From Bacillus sp. sid0103 (lineage in GTDB: Bacteria > Bacillota > Bacilli > Bacillales_B > DSM-18226): a stretch of 64,000 nucleotides of DNA. This document shows, one piece after another, positions 17,818-25,244 of the stretch; position 1 is the first letter of the stretch, and every line of letters begins with the position of its first letter. The notes below the pieces were generated by a model that was not told where the DNA came from, ran no database searches, and worked only from the letters and a program-made list of their open reading frames with translations. The stretch is from assembly GCF_019219025.1 (NCBI RefSeq), contig NZ_JAHUWN010000015.1, forward strand, positions 62,001 through 126,000, written 5' to 3'. The position numbers and the translations under genes were made by a program.

Positions 17818-18573
17818 ATGTTATCAACACAGCAGTTAGCTGAGTTACGTTTACAATTGTTAAAAGAAAAGAGTGAGGTAAAAGAACATATAGAACAAAA
17901 TGACCATTTTGGTTTAGAAAGAGGTCATTTTCATGAGTCGATGGGGGAGTTATCCAGCTATGATAACCATCCAGCTGATGAAGGAACAGAATTATTTGAG
18001 CGTGAGAAAGATATTGCTTTAAATGAACATTATCAATTTGAAATTAGAAATATAGATCACGCATTAGAAGCAATGGAAAATGGTACGTATGGAATCTGTG
18101 AGGTGTGCGGAAAGGAAATTCCACTAGAGCGTTTACAGGCATTACCAAATACAACCTATTGTATCGAGCACAGCCCCGATCAGGTTACTTCCCACAAACG
18201 ACCGGTTGAAGAAGGAGTCCTCATGCCTCCATTTGGTAAATTTGATATGGATGAAAAGGATGAGAACGTGGCATTCGATGCAGAGGATTCCTGGCAGACT
18301 GTGGCCGCGTGGGGCACATCCGAAACGCCATCTGATTTAGCTTTTCCTCAGGATGATTATAATGAAATTTACACCGAAGCCGATGAAAATCTTGGCTATG
18401 TCGAGGATTATGAAAATTTTGTCGGCAATGACATGTATGGAAATAACATTAAGGTCTATCCAAATCCGAAGCATGAGCATTATGAAGATTCCCTCGATGA
18501 GGAAGGAATCATGACTAGTTTTGGGGATTTACCAGCGTTTGAACATGATCCTTATGTTGATGATGATAAATAA
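17818..18573 (+). CDS. yteA: YteA family regulatory protein with DksA/TraR zinc finger
   Basis: A 251-residue acidic protein. The N-terminal coiled coil (LAELRLQLLKEKSEVKEHIE) is followed by the TraR/DksA motif ALEAMENGTYGICEVCGKEI with Cys-X2-Cys and a downstream Cys-X2-His (TYCIEH). A long acidic C-terminal half is typical of the YteA sporulation-associated family. I chose ATG 17818 after AAAGGGG over the upstream TTG 17800. It is monocistronic, with a terminator shared with a convergent small gene. Confidence 0.88.
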   Translation: MLSTQQLAELRLQLLKEKSEVKEHIEQNDHFGLERGHFHESMGELSSYDNHPADEGTELFEREKDIALNEHYQFEIRNIDHALEAMENGTYGICEVCGKEIPLERLQALPNTTYCIEHSPDQVTSHKRPVEEGVLMPPFGKFDMDEKDENVAFDAEDSWQTVAAWGTSETPSDLAFPQDDYNEIYTEADENLGYVEDYENFVGNDMYGNNIKVYPNPKHEHYEDSLDEEGIMTSFGDLPAFEHDPYVDDDK

Positions 18574-18587
18574 TGAGGACAAAAAAA

Positions 18588-18617
18588 GAAAACAGCTTTC
18601 GAGTGAGAGCTGTTTTC
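18588..18617. terminator. Bidirectional terminator between yteA and the DUF4025 gene
   Basis: GAAAACAGCTTTC pairs with GAGAGCTGTTTTC around a short loop, with A and T runs on the two sides. Confidence 0.85.
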
Positions 18618-18627
18618 TCTGATTTAA

Positions 18628-18834
18628 TTATTTATCGTGTGGAATGGGGATATCTTCCCCGTTTGCATTATCAATCACTGCACCAATTTCGCCTTCTGTA
18701 TACGTATCGCTAGCTTGCTCATGCGTAGTTGCAATCCCGGCAGATAGGTCATCGGTTTCTTGATAATAGCTTGGATGATAGAAACTGCCAGCCACTTCTT
18801 TCTTTGGATTTGCTTTCTGATTCTTATTGTCCAT
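18628..18834 (-). CDS. DUF4025 (YozQ-like) small protein
   Basis: A 68-residue hydrophilic protein. The stretch AGSFYHPSYYQETDDLSAG followed by IATTHEQASDTYTEG is, as far as I recall, the signature of the DUF4025/YozQ family in Bacillus. Its function is unknown. It has a good ribosome site and a terminator shared with yteA. Confidence 0.75.
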   Translation of the reverse strand: MDNKNQKANPKKEVAGSFYHPSYYQETDDLSAGIATTHEQASDTYTEGEIGAVIDNANGEDIPIPHDK

Positions 18835-18934
18835 CTGTAATCCACCCTTTCATTGTTTGATACAAGGGTATTTTTTTCTTTTTTGAACAGGATTACTCCT
18901 AATAAAAAATAAATCTCAGGAAGGAGGTATCATA

Positions 18935-19072
18935 ATGAACAAGAAAAATGAGTTTCCATCTCAGGAAGAATTAGATAAGGCTTTTCACTTCCTCCATGAC
19001 CAAATTAATAAAATTTCTGTAATAGAAGAAGTTGAAATGGTTAAAGAAGAAATTGATGGCCATGAAGGATAA
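18935..19072 (+). CDS. Small acidic protein, unknown
   Basis: A 45-residue charged protein (begins MNKKNEFPSQEELDKAF, ends EEIDGHEG) with a perfect AAGGAGG site eight bases before the ATG. It has no membrane segment and is probably helical. No family is recognised. The strong ribosome site is the main evidence that it is real. Confidence 0.6.
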   Translation: MNKKNEFPSQEELDKAFHFLHDQINKISVIEEVEMVKEEIDGHEG

Positions 19073-19189
19073 GTTTTACATATTTTGCACACCGTCAACA
19101 TAACTTGAAGCGGGCAAGACTTTTTCTCTAGACCCATCTAGGTTACGTTTGCTATGATTTCTAGAGGTATTTTTAAAGGTGGTTTACTT

Positions 19190-20086
19190 ATGGAAATGAG
19201 AGAAACTCTGGCTAAAAAAGTGGCCTGGATTAGTGTAATCAGTAACATTTTTCTTACATTAGGGAAAATAATCATTGGTTGGGTTGGCAATAGTGACGCG
19301 GTGTTCGCGGATGGGATCCATTCAGCAGCAGATGTCTTTGCCTCCGTGATTGTCCTGCTAGTAATAAAAATCGCTAATAAACCAGCCGATAATGAACATC
19401 CCTATGGGCATGGAAAAGCAGAAGTCATTGTTTCTGGAATTATCGGGATCTTGCTTTTTCTTGTCGCCATTTATGTGGTTTATGAAGGCATTAGCGGTTT
19501 CTTTCACGAAGTCGAATCACCAAGTTTACTGGCAATGTGGATTGCCCTATTCTCATTTGTAACGAAGATAATTTTATATCGAAGTTCGTTAAAGGTAGCA
19601 AAACAACATAACAGTAAGGCCATAGAGGCGATAGCATTTGATCATAAGGCAGATATTGTGGCCTCCATTGCGGCAGCCATCGGGGTGATCCTTTCCGTTG
19701 CCGGCAGCCGCTTTGATATTCATTTCTTACTATACGGTGATAAGGCAGCCAGTATTTTTGTCGCTTATTTAATTTTTAAAATTGCAAAAGAAATGTTAAC
19801 CGAGGCTTTTGATATCCTACTTGAACGTAACATTAATACAGAAACACTTCAGGAATACATTGCCATTGTAAAGGGATTTAACGAAGTAAAGCGAATTGAC
19901 CGGATTAGGGCAAGAGAGCTTGGGCATTATGTAGTGGTGGATTTACGGATTTCGATTGATCACTATAAAACCATTAAGCAGGGGCACGACCTGGCAAAAG
20001 CGATTAAACAAAAACTTATGGATAAAAACGATAACATTCAAGAAGTTTTAATTCATTTTAATCCCTTTTTTGCAGAAGATGAATAA
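19190..20086 (+). CDS. Cation diffusion facilitator (CDF) family transporter
   Basis: A protein of about 298 residues with six membrane helices. The DGIHSAADVF motif in helix 2 and AFDHKADIVASIAA in helix 5 supply the paired Asp/His metal ligands of the CDF family. A C-terminal cytoplasmic domain (residues about 210-298) follows. The DxxxD arrangement and size resemble the manganese exporters MneP/MneS of B. subtilis; Zn2+ or Fe2+ export is also possible. I chose ATG 19190 after AAAGGTGG over 19154. Confidence 0.88.
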   Translation: MEMRETLAKKVAWISVISNIFLTLGKIIIGWVGNSDAVFADGIHSAADVFASVIVLLVIKIANKPADNEHPYGHGKAEVIVSGIIGILLFLVAIYVVYEGISGFFHEVESPSLLAMWIALFSFVTKIILYRSSLKVAKQHNSKAIEAIAFDHKADIVASIAAAIGVILSVAGSRFDIHFLLYGDKAASIFVAYLIFKIAKEMLTEAFDILLERNINTETLQEYIAIVKGFNEVKRIDRIRARELGHYVVVDLRISIDHYKTIKQGHDLAKAIKQKLMDKNDNIQEVLIHFNPFFAEDE

Positions 20087-20102
20087 ATCCAAAAAAACTC
20101 CT

Positions 20103-20131
20103 TTGTACTTTAGGGGATTTGGGTTTATGAT
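20103..20131 (+). promoter_or_regulatory. Candidate sigma-A promoter for corA
   Basis: TTGTAC (20103-20108) and TATGAT (20126-20131) are 17 bases apart, placing transcription start near 20138, before the structured corA leader. Confidence 0.5.
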
Positions 20132-20149
20132 AAGATAGGAAATATAAAA

Positions 20150-20315
20150 AGTTAGAGGGAGTTGATATTTTTGTGTTATTCCGTAGACCCGGACCCAAGT
20201 AGTAGGCGAGGGGAAGTCAATGTGATCTTTGAATGGATTGAATTGAATATCAAGAATATCAACTCTAGAAAAGGTTGTTGGCTTCCTCGAACAAAGTGAG
20301 TGAGGAGGTTAAATC
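20150..20315 (+). promoter_or_regulatory. Structured corA leader with SD-sequestering switch
   Basis: GAGTTGATATT (20159-20169) pairs perfectly with AATATCAACTC (20255-20265). CTTCCTC (20282-20288) can pair with GAGGAGG (20302-20308), the corA Shine-Dalgarno. The same CTTCCTCG (20282-20289) can instead pair with CGAGGGGAAG (20207-20216), allowing a two-base bulge, which would free the site. These exclusive pairings suggest control of corA translation. I do not recognise it as the ykoK M-box or another named riboswitch. A short ORF runs through it. Confidence 0.6.
20171..20299 (+). CDS. Putative corA leader peptide with DPDP motif
   Basis: A 42-codon ORF from TTG 20171, preceded by AGAGGGAG about ten bases upstream (an in-frame TTG at 20162 is too close). 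It begins MCYSVDPDPSSRRGEV and stops at 20297-20299, 16 bases before the corA ATG. The acidic-proline run DPDP followed by RR resembles the Mg2+-sensing leader peptide MgtL of enterobacteria (EPDP), where such codons destabilise ribosomes at low Mg2+. The TTG start and small size make this tentative. Confidence 0.45.
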   Translation: MCYSVDPDPSSRRGEVNVIFEWIELNIKNINSRKGCWLPRTK

Positions 20316-21254
20316 ATGCTGGAAATTTTTAAAAGTACAGAGACAAAAGTTTTAGAAAAGGTAGATGTAATTTCAAAAGGGTGCTGGGTTAATATGTATG
20401 CCCCAACACAAGATGAGATCAATAAGGTATCAATGGAAGCTCAAGTCGATGTAGATATCATTAAGGATGCTCTCGATGATGAAGAACGTCCGAGGATTGA
20501 ACGAGATGATGGCCGAGTCTATATCATTGTCGACTTTCCCTATATCGTTCATGATGAAAATGGTTTTGCTGGGTATGAAACGATTCCAATTGGCATTATT
20601 CTTACAGATGAATGTATCATTACCGTTTCCTTAAAAGATACCCCAATTTTAGAGGAATTCCGAAAAAACAGGGTAAAAGAGTTTTTTACATTTAAAAAGA
20701 CCCGTTTTGCGTTGCAAATATTGTTCGTTATTTCTTCGTTTTATCTACGTTACTTAAAACAAATTAACAAGAAGACTAATGAAATTGAACATGTCGTTCA
20801 TCAATCATTGAAAAATAAAGAGTTGTTCGCCTTTCTGGCATTAGAAAAAAGTTTGGTTTACTTTACGACTTCGTTAAAGTCGAACAAGGTTGTCCTCGAT
20901 AAGATCCTTCGTTTTAACTATTTAAAAATGTATGAAGAAGACAAGGACTTATTAGAAGACGTTATTATTGAAAAAACACAGGCGATTGAAATGGCCGAAA
21001 CCTATCGCTCGATTTTAACAGGAATGATGAATGCCTTCGCATCCATTATTTCAAATAACTTAAACATCGTAATGAAGTTCTTAACTTCGATTACCATTAT
21101 TCTATCCTTCCCAACGATGGTGGCGAGTTTTTACGGGATGAATGTGGATATTCCCTTTCAGCATGCTACCCATTCCTATGCGATACCACTAGTAATCTCA
21201 GCATTTTTAACGAGTTTAACAGCTTTTGTTTTTTGGAAAAAGAAATATTTTTAG
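20316..21254 (+). CDS. corA: CorA family magnesium/divalent cation transporter
   Basis: A 312-residue CorA protein. It has a large cytoplasmic N-terminal domain, a long stalk helix (about residues 170-245) and two C-terminal membrane helices. The pore signature YGMNV is present at the end of the first helix and the C-terminus is the basic KKKYF. It imports Mg2+ and possibly Co2+/Ni2+ as a pentamer. The start follows GAGGAGG. An unusual 165-base leader with a short ORF precedes it. B. subtilis YfjQ is the likely ortholog. Confidence 0.93.
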   Translation: MLEIFKSTETKVLEKVDVISKGCWVNMYAPTQDEINKVSMEAQVDVDIIKDALDDEERPRIERDDGRVYIIVDFPYIVHDENGFAGYETIPIGIILTDECIITVSLKDTPILEEFRKNRVKEFFTFKKTRFALQILFVISSFYLRYLKQINKKTNEIEHVVHQSLKNKELFAFLALEKSLVYFTTSLKSNKVVLDKILRFNYLKMYEEDKDLLEDVIIEKTQAIEMAETYRSILTGMMNAFASIISNNLNIVMKFLTSITIILSFPTMVASFYGMNVDIPFQHATHSYAIPLVISAFLTSLTAFVFWKKKYF

Positions 21255-21255
21255 A

Positions 21256-21287
21256 AACCAGTCTATTTAAAGGCTGGTTTTTTCATG
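21256..21287 (+). terminator. Rho-independent terminator after corA
   Basis: AAACCAG pairs with CTGGTTT and is followed by a T-run, directly after the corA stop. Confidence 0.85.
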
Positions 21288-21296
21288 AGTTTTACA

Positions 21297-21311
21297 ATTT
21301 TTCTGAAAATT
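21297..21311. promoter_or_regulatory. CodY-like box upstream of the subtilisin gene
   Basis: ATTTTTCTGAAAATT matches the CodY consensus AATTTTCWGAAAATT at 14 of 15 positions, about 105 bases before the protease start. CodY represses extracellular protease genes in nutrient-rich Bacillus cells. Confidence 0.5.
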
Positions 21312-21414
21312 TTCCCAACTTTATTCAGCGTACAAATTGATATTTAACCTTGATTTTTTGAATAGGCTTAAATATCAGCGTAAGGGCTGTAATTAAGTTG
21401 AGGGGAGTTTCTTG

Positions 21415-22677
21415 ATGAAAAAAAGGAGAATTCTTGGTTCAGCATTACTTAGTCTTGTAATGGGTGTTTCAATGTTTGCAACCGCAGCATTTGGACAGCA
21501 AACAAACAATCAGGAAACATATCGGGTGTTAATTCAAGGCCCAGTCCATGAAAAGGCAAAAGTGAAAGTGAGCCTAGGGGTCCGCTGGGACTTTGAAAGC
21601 AAGGGTTTTACAACCACTGTTAATGCACATCAATATCAAGCACTATTAAACAACAAGAATTTAACCATTGAGAGATTACCAGAATTGCAGCTGGTCACTA
21701 TCCCAGATCTGGCAGCGAAACCAGGTGGCACAACTGGTTCAGTACCTAGTGATCAAACTCCCTGGGGTATTCAAGCCATTTATAATGATCCAGCGATAGC
21801 AAAAACTTCGGGTGGAAGCGGAATAAGGGTAGCGGTCCTGGATACTGGTGTGAATGTTAGTCATGCAGATTTAACTAGCAATGTAGAACAATGTAAGGAT
21901 TTTTCCCAAAGCAAGATTTCTTTGGTTGAGGGAAGCTGCTCCGATGGCAATGGTCACGGAACACATGTCTCCGGAACAGTTCTTGCCAACGGCGGAAGCA
22001 ATGGCCAGGGCATTTACGGGGTAGCACCAGAAGCAAAACTTTGGTCCTATAAAGTGTTAAACAACCGGGGCAGCGGTTATTCCGATGATATTGCTGCAGC
22101 CATTCGAAAAGCAGCTGATGAAACAACAAGGACTGGATCCCATGTGATTATTTCGATGTCGCTTGGGTCAAGCGTAAAGGATTCGCTCATATCAAGTGCT
22201 GTTGATTATGCCTATAGTAAAGGTGTACTAGTTGTCGCAGCTGCCGGTAATGATGGTCCAACTAGCAACACTATAGGCTATCCTGGGGCACTAGAAAATG
22301 TTATAGCAGTTGCTGCTTTAGAAAACGTCATAGAAAATGGCACCTATCGTGTAGCTGATTTTTCATCGCGAGGGAATCCAAGCACCGATGGTGACTATGT
22401 GATAAAAGAGCGTGATGTAGAAGTTTCGGCACCTGGAAGAGCGATTGAATCAACATGGAAGGACGGAGGGTATAACACCATTAGTGGAACATCAATGGCG
22501 ACACCGCATGTATCAGGGCTTGCAGCAAAGATTTGGGCAGCCAATCCATCCTGGTCGAATTTACAGCTTCGGTCAGTACTTCAAAATCGTGCAAAGAATA
22601 ATGACATTAAGGGAGGATCAGGATCAGCAACGGGCGATGATTACGCATCAGGATTTGGTTTTCCGAGGGCTCAGTAA
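21415..22677 (+). CDS. Secreted subtilisin-like serine protease (S8 family)
   Basis: A pre-pro-protease of about 420 residues. The N-terminus MKKRRILGSALLSLVMGV is a signal peptide. An inhibitor-I9-like prodomain spans about residues 35-105 and the S8 catalytic domain follows. The catalytic triad is visible: Asp in VAVLDTGVN, His in GNGHGTHVSGT, Ser in SGTSMATPHVSG, with the oxyanion Asn in AAAGNDGP. Two Cys (EQCKDF, EGSCSDG) near the His could form a disulphide, as in some cold- or thermo-adapted subtilases. ATG 21415 follows GAGGGGAG. An NprR-like quorum-sensing pair is immediately downstream. Confidence 0.93.
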   Translation: MKKRRILGSALLSLVMGVSMFATAAFGQQTNNQETYRVLIQGPVHEKAKVKVSLGVRWDFESKGFTTTVNAHQYQALLNNKNLTIERLPELQLVTIPDLAAKPGGTTGSVPSDQTPWGIQAIYNDPAIAKTSGGSGIRVAVLDTGVNVSHADLTSNVEQCKDFSQSKISLVEGSCSDGNGHGTHVSGTVLANGGSNGQGIYGVAPEAKLWSYKVLNNRGSGYSDDIAAAIRKAADETTRTGSHVIISMSLGSSVKDSLISSAVDYAYSKGVLVVAAAGNDGPTSNTIGYPGALENVIAVAALENVIENGTYRVADFSSRGNPSTDGDYVIKERDVEVSAPGRAIESTWKDGGYNTISGTSMATPHVSGLAAKIWAANPSWSNLQLRSVLQNRAKNNDIKGGSGSATGDDYASGFGFPRAQ

Positions 22678-22684
22678 TACTTTT

Positions 22685-22722
22685 AAAGGTTATCAGGCCA
22701 TTGTGCCTTGATGACCTTTTGT
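22685..22722 (+). terminator. Rho-independent terminator after the protease gene
   Basis: AAAGGTTATCAGGC pairs with GCCTTGATGACCTTT (imperfect, small loop) and is followed by a short T-run. Confidence 0.75.
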
Positions 22723-22821
22723 GTATAAAGTCGAAATTATTAAAATGATAAGAAAAATAATGTCAGGAGAACACTGTTTGATGTAAAATAAGGTAAAAAG
22801 AAAGGTTAGTCTGGTGGCAAT

Positions 22822-24042
22822 ATGGAATATGGAGCCCTGATTAAATTCTACCGAACTCAAAGAGGAATAACACAAGCAGAGCTTTCAAAGGGAATTTGCT
22901 CTGTCCCGCATTTAAGTAAGATTGAGAATAACTCAAAAGAAGCAAACGAAGCGACAATCGCTCTTTTACTCAAGCGGTTAAATATCGGCCTTGAAGAGAT
23001 GGAGGAAAAGGAAGAAGAAATTAAAAGTTTACTAAAGAGGTTAGACGAGAAGATAAACTTTTATCTAAGTGATGAAATCGAAGAAAATTATCAAAAACTT
23101 GTGGAAATTGAACACCTGATCCCATTTTCTCACTATATTTATATTTACGAGCTATACAAGTTGCGATACTTAATTTTTAAAGGACAAATTGATGAGGCCG
23201 ATGGGCAACGAGCACTTTTATATAAGCAAAAGAAAAATTTTTCCCAACATGAAGACTATTTATTTCGCTACTATAATGCGATATTCTTAATGTGGAAGGG
23301 TCAATATCAACAAGCAGATGATATCCTCGATGCCTTACATACAGAAAACAATAAAGAAACGACGAGCGGGGAATTTCTTTACCATCGTTCACTGGTAAAA
23401 AGTTCACTAGAGCAATCAGGACATGCTATCCATTTTGGAAAAATGGCACTTCACATATTCATGAATCAGCACAACTTCATTAGAATTCTTCATACCCTTA
23501 TGCTGCTAGGCATTAATTTTACCCATTCCAATATTTACGAAGAAGCACAAGAGTGTTTTCAACATTTAATCCGTAATGCAGAATTACTAAGAAAAGAAAA
23601 ACTACTTCCCCAAATCTATCACAATATGGGCCATTTGCAATTTAAAATGAAGAATGCAAAGGAAGCGCTCTACTATTATGAAAAAAGTTTGGCCCTGCAG
23701 CCAAACAAAAACCAGCACTACCTAGTTACTTTATATGCGATCGGGGAGCTTCACCATTCTCATAAATCATTAGAGAAAGCGAAGCTTTGTTTCCAAGAAG
23801 TGAACTTGTTGTCAAAAGAACTATCCGTAAAAAAATATCGCATCTTAGCTGACTTTTATCTTCTTCTCCTATCATCACCTGTAAAAGCTTTCAAATATTT
23901 GGAGGCAAAAGTCATTCCTTACTTTGAAGAGGAAAACGAACATAGTGATGACTTAACCCATTTTTATAAAATGCTTGCAGAATATTACAGTCAAAAGGGT
24001 ATGGTTATCGATGCAGTAAAATATTTAAATAAAATAATCTAA
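22822..24042 (+). CDS. NprR/PlcR-like (RRNPP) quorum-sensing transcriptional regulator
   Basis: A 406-residue protein. The N-terminal XRE HTH (residues 5-60: IKFYRTQRGITQAELSKG, VPHLSKIEN) is followed by about 340 residues of TPR-like helical repeats (for example IYHNMGHLQFKMKNAKEALYYYEKSLAL). This is the architecture of RRNPP regulators that bind re-imported peptides. A small exported peptide gene begins 19 bases downstream and a secreted protease lies upstream, as in nprR-nprX-nprA of the B. cereus group. The target genes are inferred, not shown. Confidence 0.85.
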   Translation: MEYGALIKFYRTQRGITQAELSKGICSVPHLSKIENNSKEANEATIALLLKRLNIGLEEMEEKEEEIKSLLKRLDEKINFYLSDEIEENYQKLVEIEHLIPFSHYIYIYELYKLRYLIFKGQIDEADGQRALLYKQKKNFSQHEDYLFRYYNAIFLMWKGQYQQADDILDALHTENNKETTSGEFLYHRSLVKSSLEQSGHAIHFGKMALHIFMNQHNFIRILHTLMLLGINFTHSNIYEEAQECFQHLIRNAELLRKEKLLPQIYHNMGHLQFKMKNAKEALYYYEKSLALQPNKNQHYLVTLYAIGELHHSHKSLEKAKLCFQEVNLLSKELSVKKYRILADFYLLLLSSPVKAFKYLEAKVIPYFEEENEHSDDLTHFYKMLAEYYSQKGMVIDAVKYLNKII

Positions 24043-24061
24043 GAATAAGGAGGCATTTTTC

Positions 24062-24214
24062 ATGAAAAAGTTTGTTATCCTATTGTTTTCAATTTCACTG
24101 ATTACACTTTTCACCACAACAAAAGATGTGAAAGTGTCACCGTCAGTGTATACTCTGGCCAGTTCAATTGATGATAATGTGAACAATCATCCGATTCAAC
24201 CACCGATTGGCTGA
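24062..24214 (+). CDS. NprX-like secreted signalling propeptide
   Basis: A 50-residue protein with a signal-type N-terminus (MKKFVILLFSISLITLF) and a short hydrophilic tail ending NNHPIQPPIG. The tail resembles the layout of NprX, whose C-terminal SKPDIVG peptide activates NprR; here the mature peptide may be a form of HPIQPPIG. An AAGGAGG site precedes the ATG. Its position directly after the TPR regulator is the main support. The exact processed peptide is unknown. Confidence 0.75.
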   Translation: MKKFVILLFSISLITLFTTTKDVKVSPSVYTLASSIDDNVNNHPIQPPIG

Positions 24215-24219
24215 TTGTA

Positions 24220-24249
24220 AATCCCTGAACCTATCAGGGATTTTTTTTT
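24220..24249 (+). terminator. Rho-independent terminator after the peptide gene
   Basis: AATCCCTGA pairs with TCAGGGATT (loop ACCTA) followed by nine T. Confidence 0.93.
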
Positions 24250-24319
24250 GAAGATTTGAATGTTAATCAATAATTACGCAGACAATACTAGGAAAATATG
24301 ATTATGAAAGGTGATTAGT

Positions 24320-24487
24320 ATGAAAAAAGCAGTTAAGAAGCAAGCTCTGAGGGAAATTGAAAGTAAATCTACCCAAGACCTTTATGGAATTGAGCCAAAA
24401 ATGAGTTTACAGTCGGTTAATTTTGCTCCAAGTGAAAATACATACCTAAATGAGCATTTTGATGGAGAAGATAAGCAATGTGATTAA
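24320..24487 (+). CDS. Small protein, unknown
   Basis: A 55-residue protein beginning MKKAVKKQALREIESKS, basic at the N-terminus and acidic at the C-terminus (HFDGEDKQCD). It has an AAAGGTGAT ribosome site. It lies just beyond the quorum-sensing pair but behind a strong terminator, so it has its own promoter or is expressed by readthrough. No family is recognised. Confidence 0.5.
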   Translation: MKKAVKKQALREIESKSTQDLYGIEPKMSLQSVNFAPSENTYLNEHFDGEDKQCD

Positions 24488-24537
24488 TGCCGTTTTTTAT
24501 TTTGAGAATAGAAGGAATGAAACCAGCAGGAAGTAGG

Positions 24538-24563
24538 GCATGCTAAAAGCATGTGTTTTTTAT
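24538..24563 (+). terminator. Short terminator hairpin
   Basis: GCATGC-TAAAA-GCATGT followed by TTTTTT, downstream of the 55-residue gene. The stem is only six pairs. Confidence 0.5.
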
Positions 24564-24589
24564 TACGGAAAAGTTTTAAGGAGGAAATC

Positions 24590-24988
24590 ATGAAATCATT
24601 TGTAGTCGGATTCCATCAAGAAGATAATGTCGATAGCATGCAAATTCAAAAACTTAGCCAGGACGATTTTACGAAAGCAACAGAAGGTGGAACAAGGCAC
24701 TTATTCGAGCTCGACACAAACATTGGTTTTTTTGTGTTTTTTGATGGAGAAGATGTGGACGGAGACCTCTCATACATGGTTTTGCATTATGAAGAAGACA
24801 ATGAAGATCCTGTCGGCTGCTACTCCTTCCAATTGAAGGACTTCTACGAATTTATGGCATTGTTCTTAAATGACATGGAATTTAATGAAGAACCAGACGA
24901 TGAAGACCAAGAAGAATACGGACCGATTCACCACTTAGCCCATCTCTTGTTCCATATCGTCGCAGAAGGAAAGGACTTAGAAGCGTAA
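24590..24988 (+). CDS. Acidic conserved-type hypothetical protein
   Basis: A soluble, very acidic protein of 132 residues (EEPDDEDQEEYG near the C-terminus). I chose the ATG at 24590, preceded by AAGGAGG, over 24551. It has no membrane segment and no motif I can name. Codon use and the strong ribosome site support a real gene. Confidence 0.7.
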   Translation: MKSFVVGFHQEDNVDSMQIQKLSQDDFTKATEGGTRHLFELDTNIGFFVFFDGEDVDGDLSYMVLHYEEDNEDPVGCYSFQLKDFYEFMALFLNDMEFNEEPDDEDQEEYGPIHHLAHLLFHIVAEGKDLEA

Positions 24989-25115
24989 AAAGCAGTCAGA
25001 TTTGGGTCGGTTTATGTGAAATGAATGGTTGAGGACACCTAATTTAGGTGTCCTTTATTGGTTTGGGCGCTTTTTTTCTCATATGTGTAATTCTGACGGA
25101 GTATTTGGTGAATTA

Positions 25116-25210
25116 ATGGGCGAATTTTCAGCATGAAATGAGCGAATTTTTATGTTCAATGGGCGAATATCGAAGTTTAATGGGCGAATTATAGAACCTT
25201 ATGGGCGAAT
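25116..25210. repeat. Five-copy 21-bp direct repeat, array A
   Basis: ATGRGCGAAT recurs at 25116, 25138, 25159, 25180 and 25201, a 21-22 bp period with variable 11-base fillers. It lies just beyond the 3' end of the NERD gene. An equivalent array B lies beyond its 5' end. Confidence 0.9.
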
Positions 25211-25244
25211 GCAGTTTTACCCTATAAAAAATAGAAATTAAAAC

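Noticed and set aside
20150..20315. ykoK M-box (Mg2+ riboswitch) as explanation for the corA leader
   Set aside because: The conserved M-box segments are not present; the pairing scheme differs.
25116..25210. CRISPR-like array
   Set aside because: Repeats are 10 bp with 11-bp fillers and there are no cas genes; it is an iteron-like direct repeat.
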